A stretch of DNA of 35,152 bases from Aureispira sp. GTDB lineage: Bacteria > Bacteroidota > Bacteroidia > Chitinophagales > Saprospiraceae. Both the position numbers and the translations under genes were made by a program. The stretch is from positions 1 through 35,152 of the forward strand of contig JAAEPD010000653.1 of NCBI GenBank assembly GCA_024222455.1. Reading direction: 5' to 3'. The notes beneath the pieces were generated by a model. That model searched no databases and was not told the origin of the DNA. It was given only the letters and a program-made list of their open reading frames with translations. Below are positions 1 through 8,575 of this stretch, piece after piece (within the stretch, counting starts at the first letter, position 1; each line of letters begins with the position of its first letter).

Positions 1-3000
1 GATTAGGATAGAAACTATAAGCTGTTTGCTCCTTCACTACATTCAACATTAGAATATTAGAAAGGGTAACTTTTCCATTCTTATCAACCAATTCTAGTTG
101 ATAGTAATTTTGTCCTACAAAAGGATTCTCATCATCAAAGCTATAGTGAATTTCATCAAGAGAATTACCTTGAGCTTGAACTGTGCCTATTTTCTCAAAA
201 TTGATAGCATCTTTACTCTTCAGAATATTGAAGTGAGAACTATTATCTTCAGATTCTGTACCCCATGTCAAGAAGTTTGTGTTGTTATCCGTTGTTCCAT
301 CAAAATATAGCCAATCTACAGGCAATAAAGTAATAGGTGTCAATATAACAGCACCAGAACCTCCTGAGAAGTTAGTTACACCAGTTAATTCAGTATAATT
401 AACCCCATTGTTTGTACTTCCAATAGCACCAGGAAGATGTATACCATCAAACTGAGCAGCATCATAATCAGCACTAGAGTTTTTGAACCAATAGAATCCT
501 AGAGGTGTACCATATTTGTAACTATATCCACATGCTGGGTAAGTTGCCATGTGAGCAATAGCTGCATTTTCGATAGCTGAACGCTCTACAGGTTGATAGT
601 AGAATCTTACATTGTAAGGAGGGTTTAAGGTACCTCCACCAAAGTTCAAGTTCCAACTTCTTTCCATTTCAAAACGCTCTTCACCAGGACTCCAACCATT
701 AGCACAAGACACTGGAGAAGAAGGCCCTTCTGTCTCTTGGTAATAATCTGTGCTATCCCAAATAGTGACAGTAGGAGAGCCTACAGGTGCTCCTGTAAGA
801 TCACCTTGTACAGAATATATAATTTCATCACCTACAAAGAAATGATGCCAACCTGCGTTATCTGTACAGTAAGTGTTGGTGGATGTGCCATCTGCTGCAT
901 AGACATAATGTTTTACATTAATAACAACCGAAGAATCAGCTGTCACACCACAAGCACCTTCTCTACGAACATAATAAGTAGTTGTAGTATCTGTAGCAAT
1001 ATTTACATTGTTGCCAGTTCCTAGTAGGGTACCTGTGCCATTAGGACCAGTGTACCAAACTATATTAGAGCCTGTACCTGCCGTACCTCCACTAGCTGTT
1101 AATGTTAGGGTAGTGTTTGGGCAGTGTGTGCCAGGCATAGGAGCAATAGATGGTGAAGTAGAATAAGTAGGTGCTATGATAATCAATGTTGTACTATCTG
1201 CACAACCTGAAGCATCACTTACCGTCACAGAAGCATCGCCAGGGCACAAGGCCGTTGCAGTAGCATCTGTTTCTCCACTAGACCATAGATAATTATAAGC
1301 ACCAGTTCCTCCTGTTACAGATGCTGTAGCACCTCCTGTACAAGACGTAGAATCACAATCTGTATCAATAGGATTAATAATCGTAATTGCAATAGGAGTC
1401 GGCTCCATTATTTCTATACTGTCTATACCATAACAACCTCCATCATCATAAGCACTAACTGTATAGGTACCTGCACATAGACCAGTAGCAGTTGCTGTGG
1501 TTTGACTTCCTGCAGCTGCTTCCCACAGATAAGTATGAGTAGTTGCTACAACTCCTCCTGCTCCAATAACAGTAGCATCGCCATCACAAACACTATTACA
1601 TGTAAGACTGGTACTGCTTGCTATACTTGCTGTAACAAGAATTCCATCATCAACAACCACAGAAGCTGTGTCGAAACAACCATTGGTGCCTGTTATTGTT
1701 ACTTGATAATTTCCAGGAGCTAAGTTAGTAATGGTAGAATCGGTTTGTCCTGTATTCCACATAAATGTATAAGGAGGTACTCCACCAGATGTTGCTGCTG
1801 AGGCAGTTCCATCGTTTATTCCTGAGCAAGTAACTGGTGTAGACACTGGTGCTAAGAATGGGTTAGTAGTAGTGGTAATCATAATCTCTCCAGAACTGGC
1901 TCCTTCAGAACTGCCTGAACCACCATCAATTTGAATAACATAAGGTGTGTTAGGAACTAAGTTTGTATAGCTCTGAACCCAGTTGAATGGTTGTCCATCA
2001 CAGGTGGTAAACAACTGACAATCTACTAAAGAATCTGGAGTCCCATCACAAGGTGTTGCATCTTGGAATAAAGATATATTAAATCCACCATCAGGGATAG
2101 TAGAAAGAAAACAACCACCCTCTGCAATTGCATTGATAACATGAAGTGTTACATCACTACCATTACAATCAGATATAAAGTGATAATAAACAGAATGTTC
2201 TGGATTATCATTTTCACTACATTCAATATAACCAGGCTCTCCTCCAGAAACGTTTTCTGGATTAGCACCAGCAGTGTTGAAACAGTAAGGAACATTCGCT
2301 AACATTGGCTGTGTCAAAGATGCTAAGCAGTCATCAAATCCACAACCTTCAGAGATGCAAATCTCATATTGATTTGACTCTAAAGTGCCGATGCCATTTT
2401 GATTAAATACCTGTACCCAAACCGTGCTTCCAGGTGTTCCTACGACTTGATATGAAATATCATCGAAGCTTGGACTTTGTTCTAGTTGACAATTTAGAGG
2501 TGTCAAGTTACTACAACCCCCAGAATAAGCGGCTATAACAAAATTAGAAAAATCTCCTAGACCAGGAACATTATCACCATTACCTTCTATAACAGCAACA
2601 CCTGTAGAAGGCATAGTGAATTGATACCAAGTGTCTCCACAGTTTCCATCACAGTTTATGGATGGTGTAGGTTGACTAATGGTAGGTTGACCATAACCTA
2701 GTTGTTGGAAGTTTCCTGCACCATGTAAGCAAGATTCTGGTTGAACTGCCAATGGAATTGCATCATCACAACCATTATTGACTGGTTCAGGGTCTGTTGG
2801 TGCTCCTGTACCATAGGTTGGAATCATATCTTCAATACTAATGTCAAAAGTACCTTCGTATAATAAATTAGAACCATCTACTTGTATAAAATAAGTTTCA
2901 CCAGACATTAAGCAAGTAGCTTCTATATTTTCAGTAATAATAGAACCCGGCCAAAAGGAGCTTTCTGATTGACTGAATGTGCCAGTACAAGTATTATTAG

Positions 3001-6000
3001 AAGAAGCAAAAATATAAACTTCAGGATCAAGTCCAAATAAATCAGTAGAAGTAACTTCTATCTCTACACGACCAGATGGTGGTGCAGTAAATTGATACCA
3101 AACCGTGTGTGTGGCATAGCCAGGAACACCAACTTCGCCAGTTTGTACATTTGCACAAACATTAGTTTCATTAGTTAAGGTCTGAATTGCACCAGGTATT
3201 CCAAAGTCATAAGCATTACATATATCGTTATTGTATGGGAAGTTGCTTACTCCACCATCATCTGTGATGGTAAGCGTAAAGTAACCATCATCATCGCCCA
3301 AAAGGCCACCTGCACCATCTACTTGTAAGAAGTAAATACGTCCTTCTGTCAAACAGTCAATAGTTAAGGTTTCGTCTTTACTCAAGAAATCATAGTCACT
3401 ATCAACTTCTACCATTGAGCCTGTACAAGTATTGTCATCAGAATAGTATAAGGCTAGTTGGATATCAATCTCATCACCTAAGTTATTAGGATCATTGAGG
3501 GCATCAATAGTTACATTACCTGATGAAGGTGCTGTAAAGGTAAACCAAACTGTTTTTTCTATACCAAAAGCACTAGGATCAGGTTCACCAGGTTCTGTAT
3601 CACTACAAAGGTTTGTATAGTTAACACCATTATTGATAGCACCACCATTAGGTACAGCGCCTAAATTAATAGCATTACACATCATATTGTAAGGGGGGCG
3701 GATACCTGCTCCATCATCAGTTACACTAATATGGAAATAACCTTCTTGGTTTAGAATAGAACCGTCTACTTGCACCCAATAGCGTTGTCCAGGTGTCAAA
3801 CAAGTAACACTAACATCTACGTCAAAACTAAAGGCTGGGTCAGAATCTCCATCTTCTAATAAGGTTAAAGTGCCATTACAAGCATTGTTGCTAGATTCAA
3901 AAACAGCTAATTGTAAATCTACAAGATCACCTAAACCATTAGGGTCAGATTCTACACTTACTGTTACATTAGATGTTGCATTAGCACCAGCATGATTTGG
4001 AGCAATAAAAGAGAACCAAACAGTTTGAGCTATACCATCTAAATATGGGCTAGGCTCACCGGGCTCTACATCTGAACAGAAATTAGAGAAATCTGTACCA
4101 GGAGTAAGACTACCTCCAATCGGAACGGTTCCTAAATCCTCATGATTGCAAATTAAGTCGTTAGCAGGAATAGGCACAGGAGTAGCACTACTAATACTGA
4201 TGTCAAAATATCCTTGTATATTAAGAATAGAACCATCTACCATTATAAAGTAGGTTTTTCCTTCTTCTAAACAACGTACATTCAGATTTTCATTGAAAAC
4301 TGCTGGGAAAGGAAGAGCAGGATTATAGCCACTACCCATTTCAGTAAGTGAACCTGTACAAGTATTGTTGCTAGATTCAAATACAGCTAATTGTAAATCT
4401 ACTGCATCCGTACCAAAAGGCCAAGGCAAATCGGAACTCACAGATACATCAATAGCAAATGGTCCACCTGTAGCAGGAGTAGTAAAGGTATACCAAACTG
4501 TTTGGTCGGTACCAAATGCAGCAGGATTAGGATCACCCCAATCTTGTGCACATAAGTTATGTTGTCCACCAAGACTAATAGTACCACTTGTCCAAGGATT
4601 ACCTAAAGCAATAGCTCCACAAATAGTATCATTAGGCGAAACTGGAATAGGAGGGATTTCTGTGATAGTAATATCAAAATATCCTTCATGACCTCCTAAT
4701 AGAACAGGAGGTGCTCCATCTACTTGTATAAAATACTCACGACCAGGGACTAAACACCAAAGATCTTTGTCTACATCATAATTAAGAAGATCTTCACCAC
4801 TAATTAACTCTTGGAAAGGTCCAGCACAACTTGCTGCATCATAAACAGCTAGTTGTAAGTCTATACGATCGGTTCCTCCAATAAGAGGATCACTATCTAT
4901 ATCTATTTCAACAGAACCCGTAGAAGGCGCTATAAAGGTGTACCAAACAGTTTGGTCTGCTGTGAAATTAGAAGGTTGAGGTTCACCAGTAGCTGTTGCA
5001 CAATAGTTGTTTTGAGAGCCATGACTAGGACCAGGTGTAGTCGAAACAGAACCACCTGTTGGATCTCCTAAGGCTAGTGCATTACAAACTAAATCGTTAG
5101 GAGCAGGAGGATCTCTAGGATCTCCATATACTTCAATGTCAAATATACCTTCAGCTAGATCTGGATCAATAAGAGAAGCCTCTCCATCTACTAATATCCA
5201 GTATTCACGACCTGGGATCAGACATTCTACTTCCATATCTTCCCCCCAAACAACACCAGCTCCATCAAATTCAGATTTTAACTCTGTAGGTATGCCTGTA
5301 CATACGGCACCAGCCATGTCGTATACAGCTAATTGTAAATCAATTCTATCTGTGTTGAGAATTCCACCAGGATTACTGGCTCTAACCTCTACTTTACCAG
5401 AAGGAGGTGCTATAAAGGTATACCAAACACCCTGATTGTTTCCCCAATTAATAGGGATAGGTTCAAATAAGTTATCTGCACAGTAGTTGTGTTCATCGTT
5501 GAGGCCAACGGTGCCACCTGGAGCAGGTTGTCCTAAAGGTTTAGCATCACAAACACGATCATTTGGCGCAGGGAAAATACCTCCATCCGTGATGGTGAGA
5601 TCGAAAATACCAGCTGTGTTAAGTGAAGACCCATCAACTAATACCCAATAGTTTTGGCCAGGAACTAAGCAACGAACCTCCATATCTTCATCAAACAAGC
5701 CAGGAGTGTAATCACTTTCTAGATGTTGCAATAATCCTGTACAAAGGTTGGTTGTGGTTCCATAAACTGCTAATTGCAAGTCAATAGGGTTGCTTAATAG
5801 TCCATTGGAATTAGCATCAAGTAGAACATGACCAGAAGGAGGTGCTTGGAATCTATACCAAACTGTTTTATCAGAACCCCATGCAGCAGGGGTAGGGTCA
5901 TTAGTATTGGTAGCACATTCATTAGATTGGCTACCTGGAGCAGTACCAACAGAACCACCATGGGGGACTGCACCCAAAAACTCTGCATCGCATATCAGAT

Positions 6001-7438
6001 CACCTGCTTGCGCAATTCCCAAGTCTCTTATTTGCAAACCAAAATAGCCCTCTTGACCATTCCATGCATTAGCAATATTATCATCGCCATCAACTAAAAG
6101 AAAATAAGTAGTATTAGGTTTTAGACAGGTTACTCCCATTTCTTCACCATAGATTACTGGATCAAAATCATCCGCAACTAAAGTGAGTGAGCCAGAACAT
6201 GTTCCATTACTAGATTCATACAATTCTAGTTGCATGTCAATTATATCACCTAATGATTGAGGATCATTATAGCCTTCAATTTCGATCTCAGCAGATGGAT
6301 TAGCTGATGTGGTGAATCTAAACCATACCCCTTGATCATTCCATCCATTTGGGTTAGGCTCACCAGCATTTCCTGCACAAAAGTTATTATAGTTGCTCAA
6401 CCCAGGATTGCCTAAATTTCCTCCAGAGGGTAGCGTTCCAAGATTAACCGCATTGCAAATTAAATCATTTCCTGTTTGTTGAGTTCCATTGTCAGTAATC
6501 CGTAAGCCAAAATAGCCCTCTTGACCATTGGGATTAATGACTGCTGTTCGCTCCCCATCAACTAGTAAATAATAAGTAGTATTGGGTTTTAAACAGCTAA
6601 CATCCATATCTTCATCATCAGCTAACCCCAGGCCTTGATATTCATCCTTTACTAGGGTTAAACCTCCAGTACATAAATTATTAGAAGATTCATATAAGGC
6701 TAATTGTAAATCGATATCATTTCCAAAGTTTTGAGGGTCACTATTCGCATCAAAACTTACGGTTGTTCCTGGATTAGCAGATGTTGTAAATCTAAACCAA
6801 ACTCCTTGATCGTTATTCCCTCCCCACGGATTAGGATCTCCTGCATTGCCTGCGCAAAAATTACCATAGTTGCTTAATCCTGAATTACCTAAGCTCCCAC
6901 CTGCTGGTAAAGTGTTTAAGTTAATAGCATTACAAATGTTGTCATAAGCACTACCAGGTGAATAACTACCTGATGTTGTAATAGTAAAATTGACAGAACC
7001 CCAACTATCATTACCACTTTGATTATTACGGGTGAGGTTATAGGTTGCACTATTACCTGGAGTGGGAACGTTGAAATTTCCACAAATGGAAGATAAACAT
7101 GTTCTGTTGACAATACAAGCCCCTCCATCATCTTCAAATGCTCTAAAACAAACTTGCAATTGAGAAGGATAACTAGGACAGTTAAACGACTCACTATATT
7201 GGGTGTGAGGAGGATTTCGGAAGCATATACCAGCACTAGGGTAGGTAGTATTACCTTGACCTGCTATCTCTACTTGCCAATGGAGTTCTGATGCTCCAAT
7301 GAAATCGTCACAATCAGAATTAGACCAACCGCTATTAACTCGAACAGTCACTGTTACTTGTCCCAAAATGTCATTGGAAAACAATAAAGCAAGAGAGAAA
7401 GAAAAAAGTAGTAGTAGAATTTTAGAATGCATATGCAT
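1..7438 (-). CDS. Giant multi-repeat T9SS-secreted surface protein (3' end outside window)
   Basis: The frame is open from ATG 7438 (a second in-frame ATG is at 7432) to the window edge: 2479 codons read in register with no stop. A signal peptide (hydrophobic stretch LLLLFSFSLALLF, ending near residue 27) is followed by a unique cysteine-containing head to about residue 160. Nine modules of 147-159 residues then start near residues 162, 321, 478, 625, 780, 934, 1091, 1249 and 1401. Each runs ICNAI-LG, FC-G, EPNP, QTVWYTFT, DLQLAVYES, CTG, CL-PG, YWVLVDG, EGYFDI and resembles PPC (pre-peptidase C-terminal)-like beta-sandwiches. Two divergent modules (about 1551-1857), three SprB-like repeats (about 1860-2100), an Ig-like domain (about 2100-2165) and the usual pre-sorting domain (LPVDWLYF, about 2370-2465) follow. 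The last residues, YSFYPN, begin a T9SS sorting domain, so fewer than about 100 residues should be missing. A role as adhesin or surface-layer protein is inferred. Confidence 0.9.
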   Translation of the reverse strand, partial: MHMHSKILLLLFSFSLALLFSNDILGQVTVTVRVNSGWSNSDCDDFIGASELHWQVEIAGQGNTTYPSAGICFRNPPHTQYSESFNCPSYPSQLQVCFRAFEDDGGACIVNRTCLSSICGNFNVPTPGNSATYNLTRNNQSGNDSWGSVNFTITTSGSYSPGSAYDNICNAINLNTLPAGGSLGNSGLSNYGNFCAGNAGDPNPWGGNNDQGVWFRFTTSANPGTTVSFDANSDPQNFGNDIDLQLALYESSNNLCTGGLTLVKDEYQGLGLADDEDMDVSCLKPNTTYYLLVDGERTAVINPNGQEGYFGLRITDNGTQQTGNDLICNAVNLGTLPSGGNLGNPGLSNYNNFCAGNAGEPNPNGWNDQGVWFRFTTSANPSAEIEIEGYNDPQSLGDIIDMQLELYESSNGTCSGSLTLVADDFDPVIYGEEMGVTCLKPNTTYFLLVDGDDNIANAWNGQEGYFGLQIRDLGIAQAGDLICDAEFLGAVPHGGSVGTAPGSQSNECATNTNDPTPAAWGSDKTVWYRFQAPPSGHVLLDANSNGLLSNPIDLQLAVYGTTTNLCTGLLQHLESDYTPGLFDEDMEVRCLVPGQNYWVLVDGSSLNTAGIFDLTITDGGIFPAPNDRVCDAKPLGQPAPGGTVGLNDEHNYCADNLFEPIPINWGNNQGVWYTFIAPPSGKVEVRASNPGGILNTDRIDLQLAVYDMAGAVCTGIPTELKSEFDGAGVVWGEDMEVECLIPGREYWILVDGEASLIDPDLAEGIFDIEVYGDPRDPPAPNDLVCNALALGDPTGGSVSTTPGPSHGSQNNYCATATGEPQPSNFTADQTVWYTFIAPSTGSVEIDIDSDPLIGGTDRIDLQLAVYDAASCAGPFQELISGEDLLNYDVDKDLWCLVPGREYFIQVDGAPPVLLGGHEGYFDITITEIPPIPVSPNDTICGAIALGNPWTSGTISLGGQHNLCAQDWGDPNPAAFGTDQTVWYTFTTPATGGPFAIDVSVSSDLPWPFGTDAVDLQLAVFESSNNTCTGSLTEMGSGYNPALPFPAVFNENLNVRCLEEGKTYFIMVDGSILNIQGYFDISISSATPVPIPANDLICNHEDLGTVPIGGSLTPGTDFSNFCSDVEPGEPSPYLDGIAQTVWFSFIAPNHAGANATSNVTVSVESDPNGLGDLVDLQLAVFESSNNACNGTLTLLEDGDSDPAFSFDVDVSVTCLTPGQRYWVQVDGSILNQEGYFHISVTDDGAGIRPPYNMMCNAINLGAVPNGGAINNGVNYTNLCSDTEPGEPDPSAFGIEKTVWFTFTAPSSGNVTIDALNDPNNLGDEIDIQLALYYSDDNTCTGSMVEVDSDYDFLSKDETLTIDCLTEGRIYFLQVDGAGGLLGDDDGYFTLTITDDGGVSNFPYNNDICNAYDFGIPGAIQTLTNETNVCANVQTGEVGVPGYATHTVWYQFTAPPSGRVEIEVTSTDLFGLDPEVYIFASSNNTCTGTFSQSESSFWPGSIITENIEATCLMSGETYFIQVDGSNLLYEGTFDISIEDMIPTYGTGAPTDPEPVNNGCDDAIPLAVQPESCLHGAGNFQQLGYGQPTISQPTPSINCDGNCGDTWYQFTMPSTGVAVIEGNGDNVPGLGDFSNFVIAAYSGGCSNLTPLNCQLEQSPSFDDISYQVVGTPGSTVWVQVFNQNGIGTLESNQYEICISEGCGFDDCLASLTQPMLANVPYCFNTAGANPENVSGGEPGYIECSENDNPEHSVYYHFISDCNGSDVTLHVINAIAEGGCFLSTIPDGGFNISLFQDATPCDGTPDSLVDCQLFTTCDGQPFNWVQSYTNLVPNTPYVIQIDGGSGSSEGASSGEIMITTTTNPFLAPVSTPVTCSGINDGTASAATSGGVPPYTFMWNTGQTDSTITNLAPGNYQVTITGTNGCFDTASVVVDDGILVTASIASSTSLTCNSVCDGDATVIGAGGVVATTHTYLWEAAAGSQTTATATGLCAGTYTVSAYDDGGCYGIDSIEIMEPTPIAITIINPIDTDCDSTSCTGGATASVTGGTGAYNYLWSSGETDATATALCPGDASVTVSDASGCADSTTLIIIAPTYSTSPSIAPMPGTHCPNTTLTLTASGGTAGTGSNIVWYTGPNGTGTLLGTGNNVNIATDTTTTYYVRREGACGVTADSSVVINVKHYVYAADGTSTNTYCTDNAGWHHFFVGDEIIYSVQGDLTGAPVGSPTVTIWDSTDYYQETEGPSSPVSCANGWSPGEERFEMERSWNLNFGGGTLNPPYNVRFYYQPVERSAIENAAIAHMATYPACGYSYKYGTPLGFYWFKNSSADYDAAQFDGIHLPGAIGSTNNGVNYTELTGVTNFSGGSGAVILTPITLLPVDWLYFDGTTDNNTNFLTWGTESEDNSSHFNILKSKDAINFEKIGTVQAQGNSLDEIHYSFDDENPFVGQNYYQLELVDKNGKVTLSNILMLNVVKEQTAYSFYPN

Positions 7439-7519
7439 AAGTTTTTAGTAGTAAGTTATTAACTTATCAAAGACGATTAGTTATTGAACTAAGTTGCAAA
7501 TCGATAAAGACATACCCTA

Positions 7520-7527
7520 CAAATATA
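7520..7527 (-). promoter_or_regulatory. Probable -7 box of the giant surface protein gene
   Basis: The minus strand reads TATATTTG, an exact match to the Bacteroidota -7 consensus TAnnTTTG, about 82 nt before ATG 7438. No well-spaced -33 TTTG is seen; the nearest TTG is only 12 nt upstream. The call therefore rests on the -7 box and its intergenic position. Confidence 0.45.
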
Positions 7528-7581
7528 CTAGATTTTATTCAAAATCACCTAATCCTTTTTGCTGACCAAAACATATTAATT

Positions 7582-7612
7582 TTTGTAGTATAAGAATACT
7601 TTAATACCTTTC
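7582..7612 (+). promoter_or_regulatory. Promoter of the outer-membrane protein/LRR gene pair
   Basis: TTTG at 7582-7585, a 19-nt spacer and TACCTTTC at 7605-7612 match the Bacteroidota pattern TTTG-N19-TAnnTTTG with one mismatch in the -7 box. The start codon at 7654 lies 41 nt downstream. It shares the 215-bp divergent intergenic region with the giant gene's promoter. Confidence 0.5.
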
Positions 7613-7653
7613 GTGGCTTATAGTACAAGAATTAAAGAAACGGAAACAAAAAA

Positions 7654-8565
7654 ATGAAAAAAATAATAGGAATTACGGTGCTCTTATTTGTCTGCATAAT
7701 GGACATATATGCAACAGGGCCTTGGCCTAGAAAGAAGAATGGATTGTATGCTCAGTTGGGCTTTTATGCCGTAACACCAACTGCAAGATTGTGGGGTACT
7801 GGTTTTAAAACACGGTTACTAAATCGACCAGTTTTTGATGGAACTGCTCAGTTGTATGCAGAATATGGGATAACAGATAAATTAACGGTTTTTACAAGCC
7901 TTCCTCTTAGAGGTGTTTTTGCAGGGAAGTCAGTTAGCTCAGATGATAGTACTGCTATAGCTGCACCAGATACCTTGTTGAGCAAAGGTATATTAGTTGG
8001 AATGGGCAATTATGAGTTAGGAGGAAAATATACAATAGTCAATAAAGATGGGTTTGTATTTGCTGCTTTTGCCAATTTTTCGGCACCTACAGGTGTTCCG
8101 CTCAAAAACAAAGTATTGCTAGCAACCGATTTGCGTACAGCTTATCCTACTTGGGGGATTATGCCAGGTCTGGCTGTTGGTTATGGATCTGCTAAAATCT
8201 ATACTTATTTGGATGCAGGGTTTAATTTTAGAACACATGGTTATAGTCATGAGTTTATTGGTAATTTTGAATTTGGATATAAGCTGTTTGATCGGATATA
8301 TTTAGGTGCAGCACTCAATGCGAGATTTCCTTTGGCTGGTAAGCGTGATATTCCAGAGAAGGCGTTGGATGATCAAGCAATACATACAGGTTTGTACATT
8401 AATAACCAACATTATTTAGCACTAACAATTAAAGCTCATATTCCATTTAATGAGCAGTTGGGTATGCATTTATCTCTATCTGGAGGGTTAATGAGTAATC
8501 ATATACAACAAGCTCCATCAATAGGGTTAGGGTTTTATTATAAAATGGAAAAAGCTTCTTCTTAA
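7654..8565 (+). CDS. Outer-membrane beta-barrel-like protein of unknown function
   Basis: This 303-residue protein begins with a clear signal peptide (MKK, then IIGITVLLFVCIMDIYA), so it is exported. The rest alternates glycine/aromatic-rich strands such as YAQLGFYAV, YAEYGITDKLTVFTSLP and YTYLDAGFNF, and ends with a short tail after GLGFYYKM. That pattern is typical of a monomeric outer-membrane beta-barrel. The phrase AEYGITDKLTVF recalls the MetA-pathway-of-phenol-degradation/transporter-like barrel group (PF13557), but this is only a resemblance. It is followed after 10 nt by the LRR gene and is probably co-transcribed with it. Substrate and role are not recognised. Confidence 0.75.
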   Translation: MKKIIGITVLLFVCIMDIYATGPWPRKKNGLYAQLGFYAVTPTARLWGTGFKTRLLNRPVFDGTAQLYAEYGITDKLTVFTSLPLRGVFAGKSVSSDDSTAIAAPDTLLSKGILVGMGNYELGGKYTIVNKDGFVFAAFANFSAPTGVPLKNKVLLATDLRTAYPTWGIMPGLAVGYGSAKIYTYLDAGFNFRTHGYSHEFIGNFEFGYKLFDRIYLGAALNARFPLAGKRDIPEKALDDQAIHTGLYINNQHYLALTIKAHIPFNEQLGMHLSLSGGLMSNHIQQAPSIGLGFYYKMEKASS

Positions 8566-8575
8566 GCAAATAGAC

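Noticed and set aside
98-1723. Plus-strand reading frames (98-310, 737-1024, 1502-1723) inside the giant gene
   Set aside because: They are in codon register with the minus-strand gene and are translations of its antisense; they are Cys/Ile/Ser-rich with no domain character.
4365-6097. Plus-strand frames at 4365-4691, 5136-5435 and 5828-6097
   Set aside because: They lie within the repeat modules of the giant gene and recur only because the modules recur; no start signals or recognisable proteins.
1-7438. The tandem repeats as a CRISPR or satellite array
   Set aside because: The period is about 430-480 bp, the frame stays open throughout, and variation is at protein-domain level, so they are coding modules.
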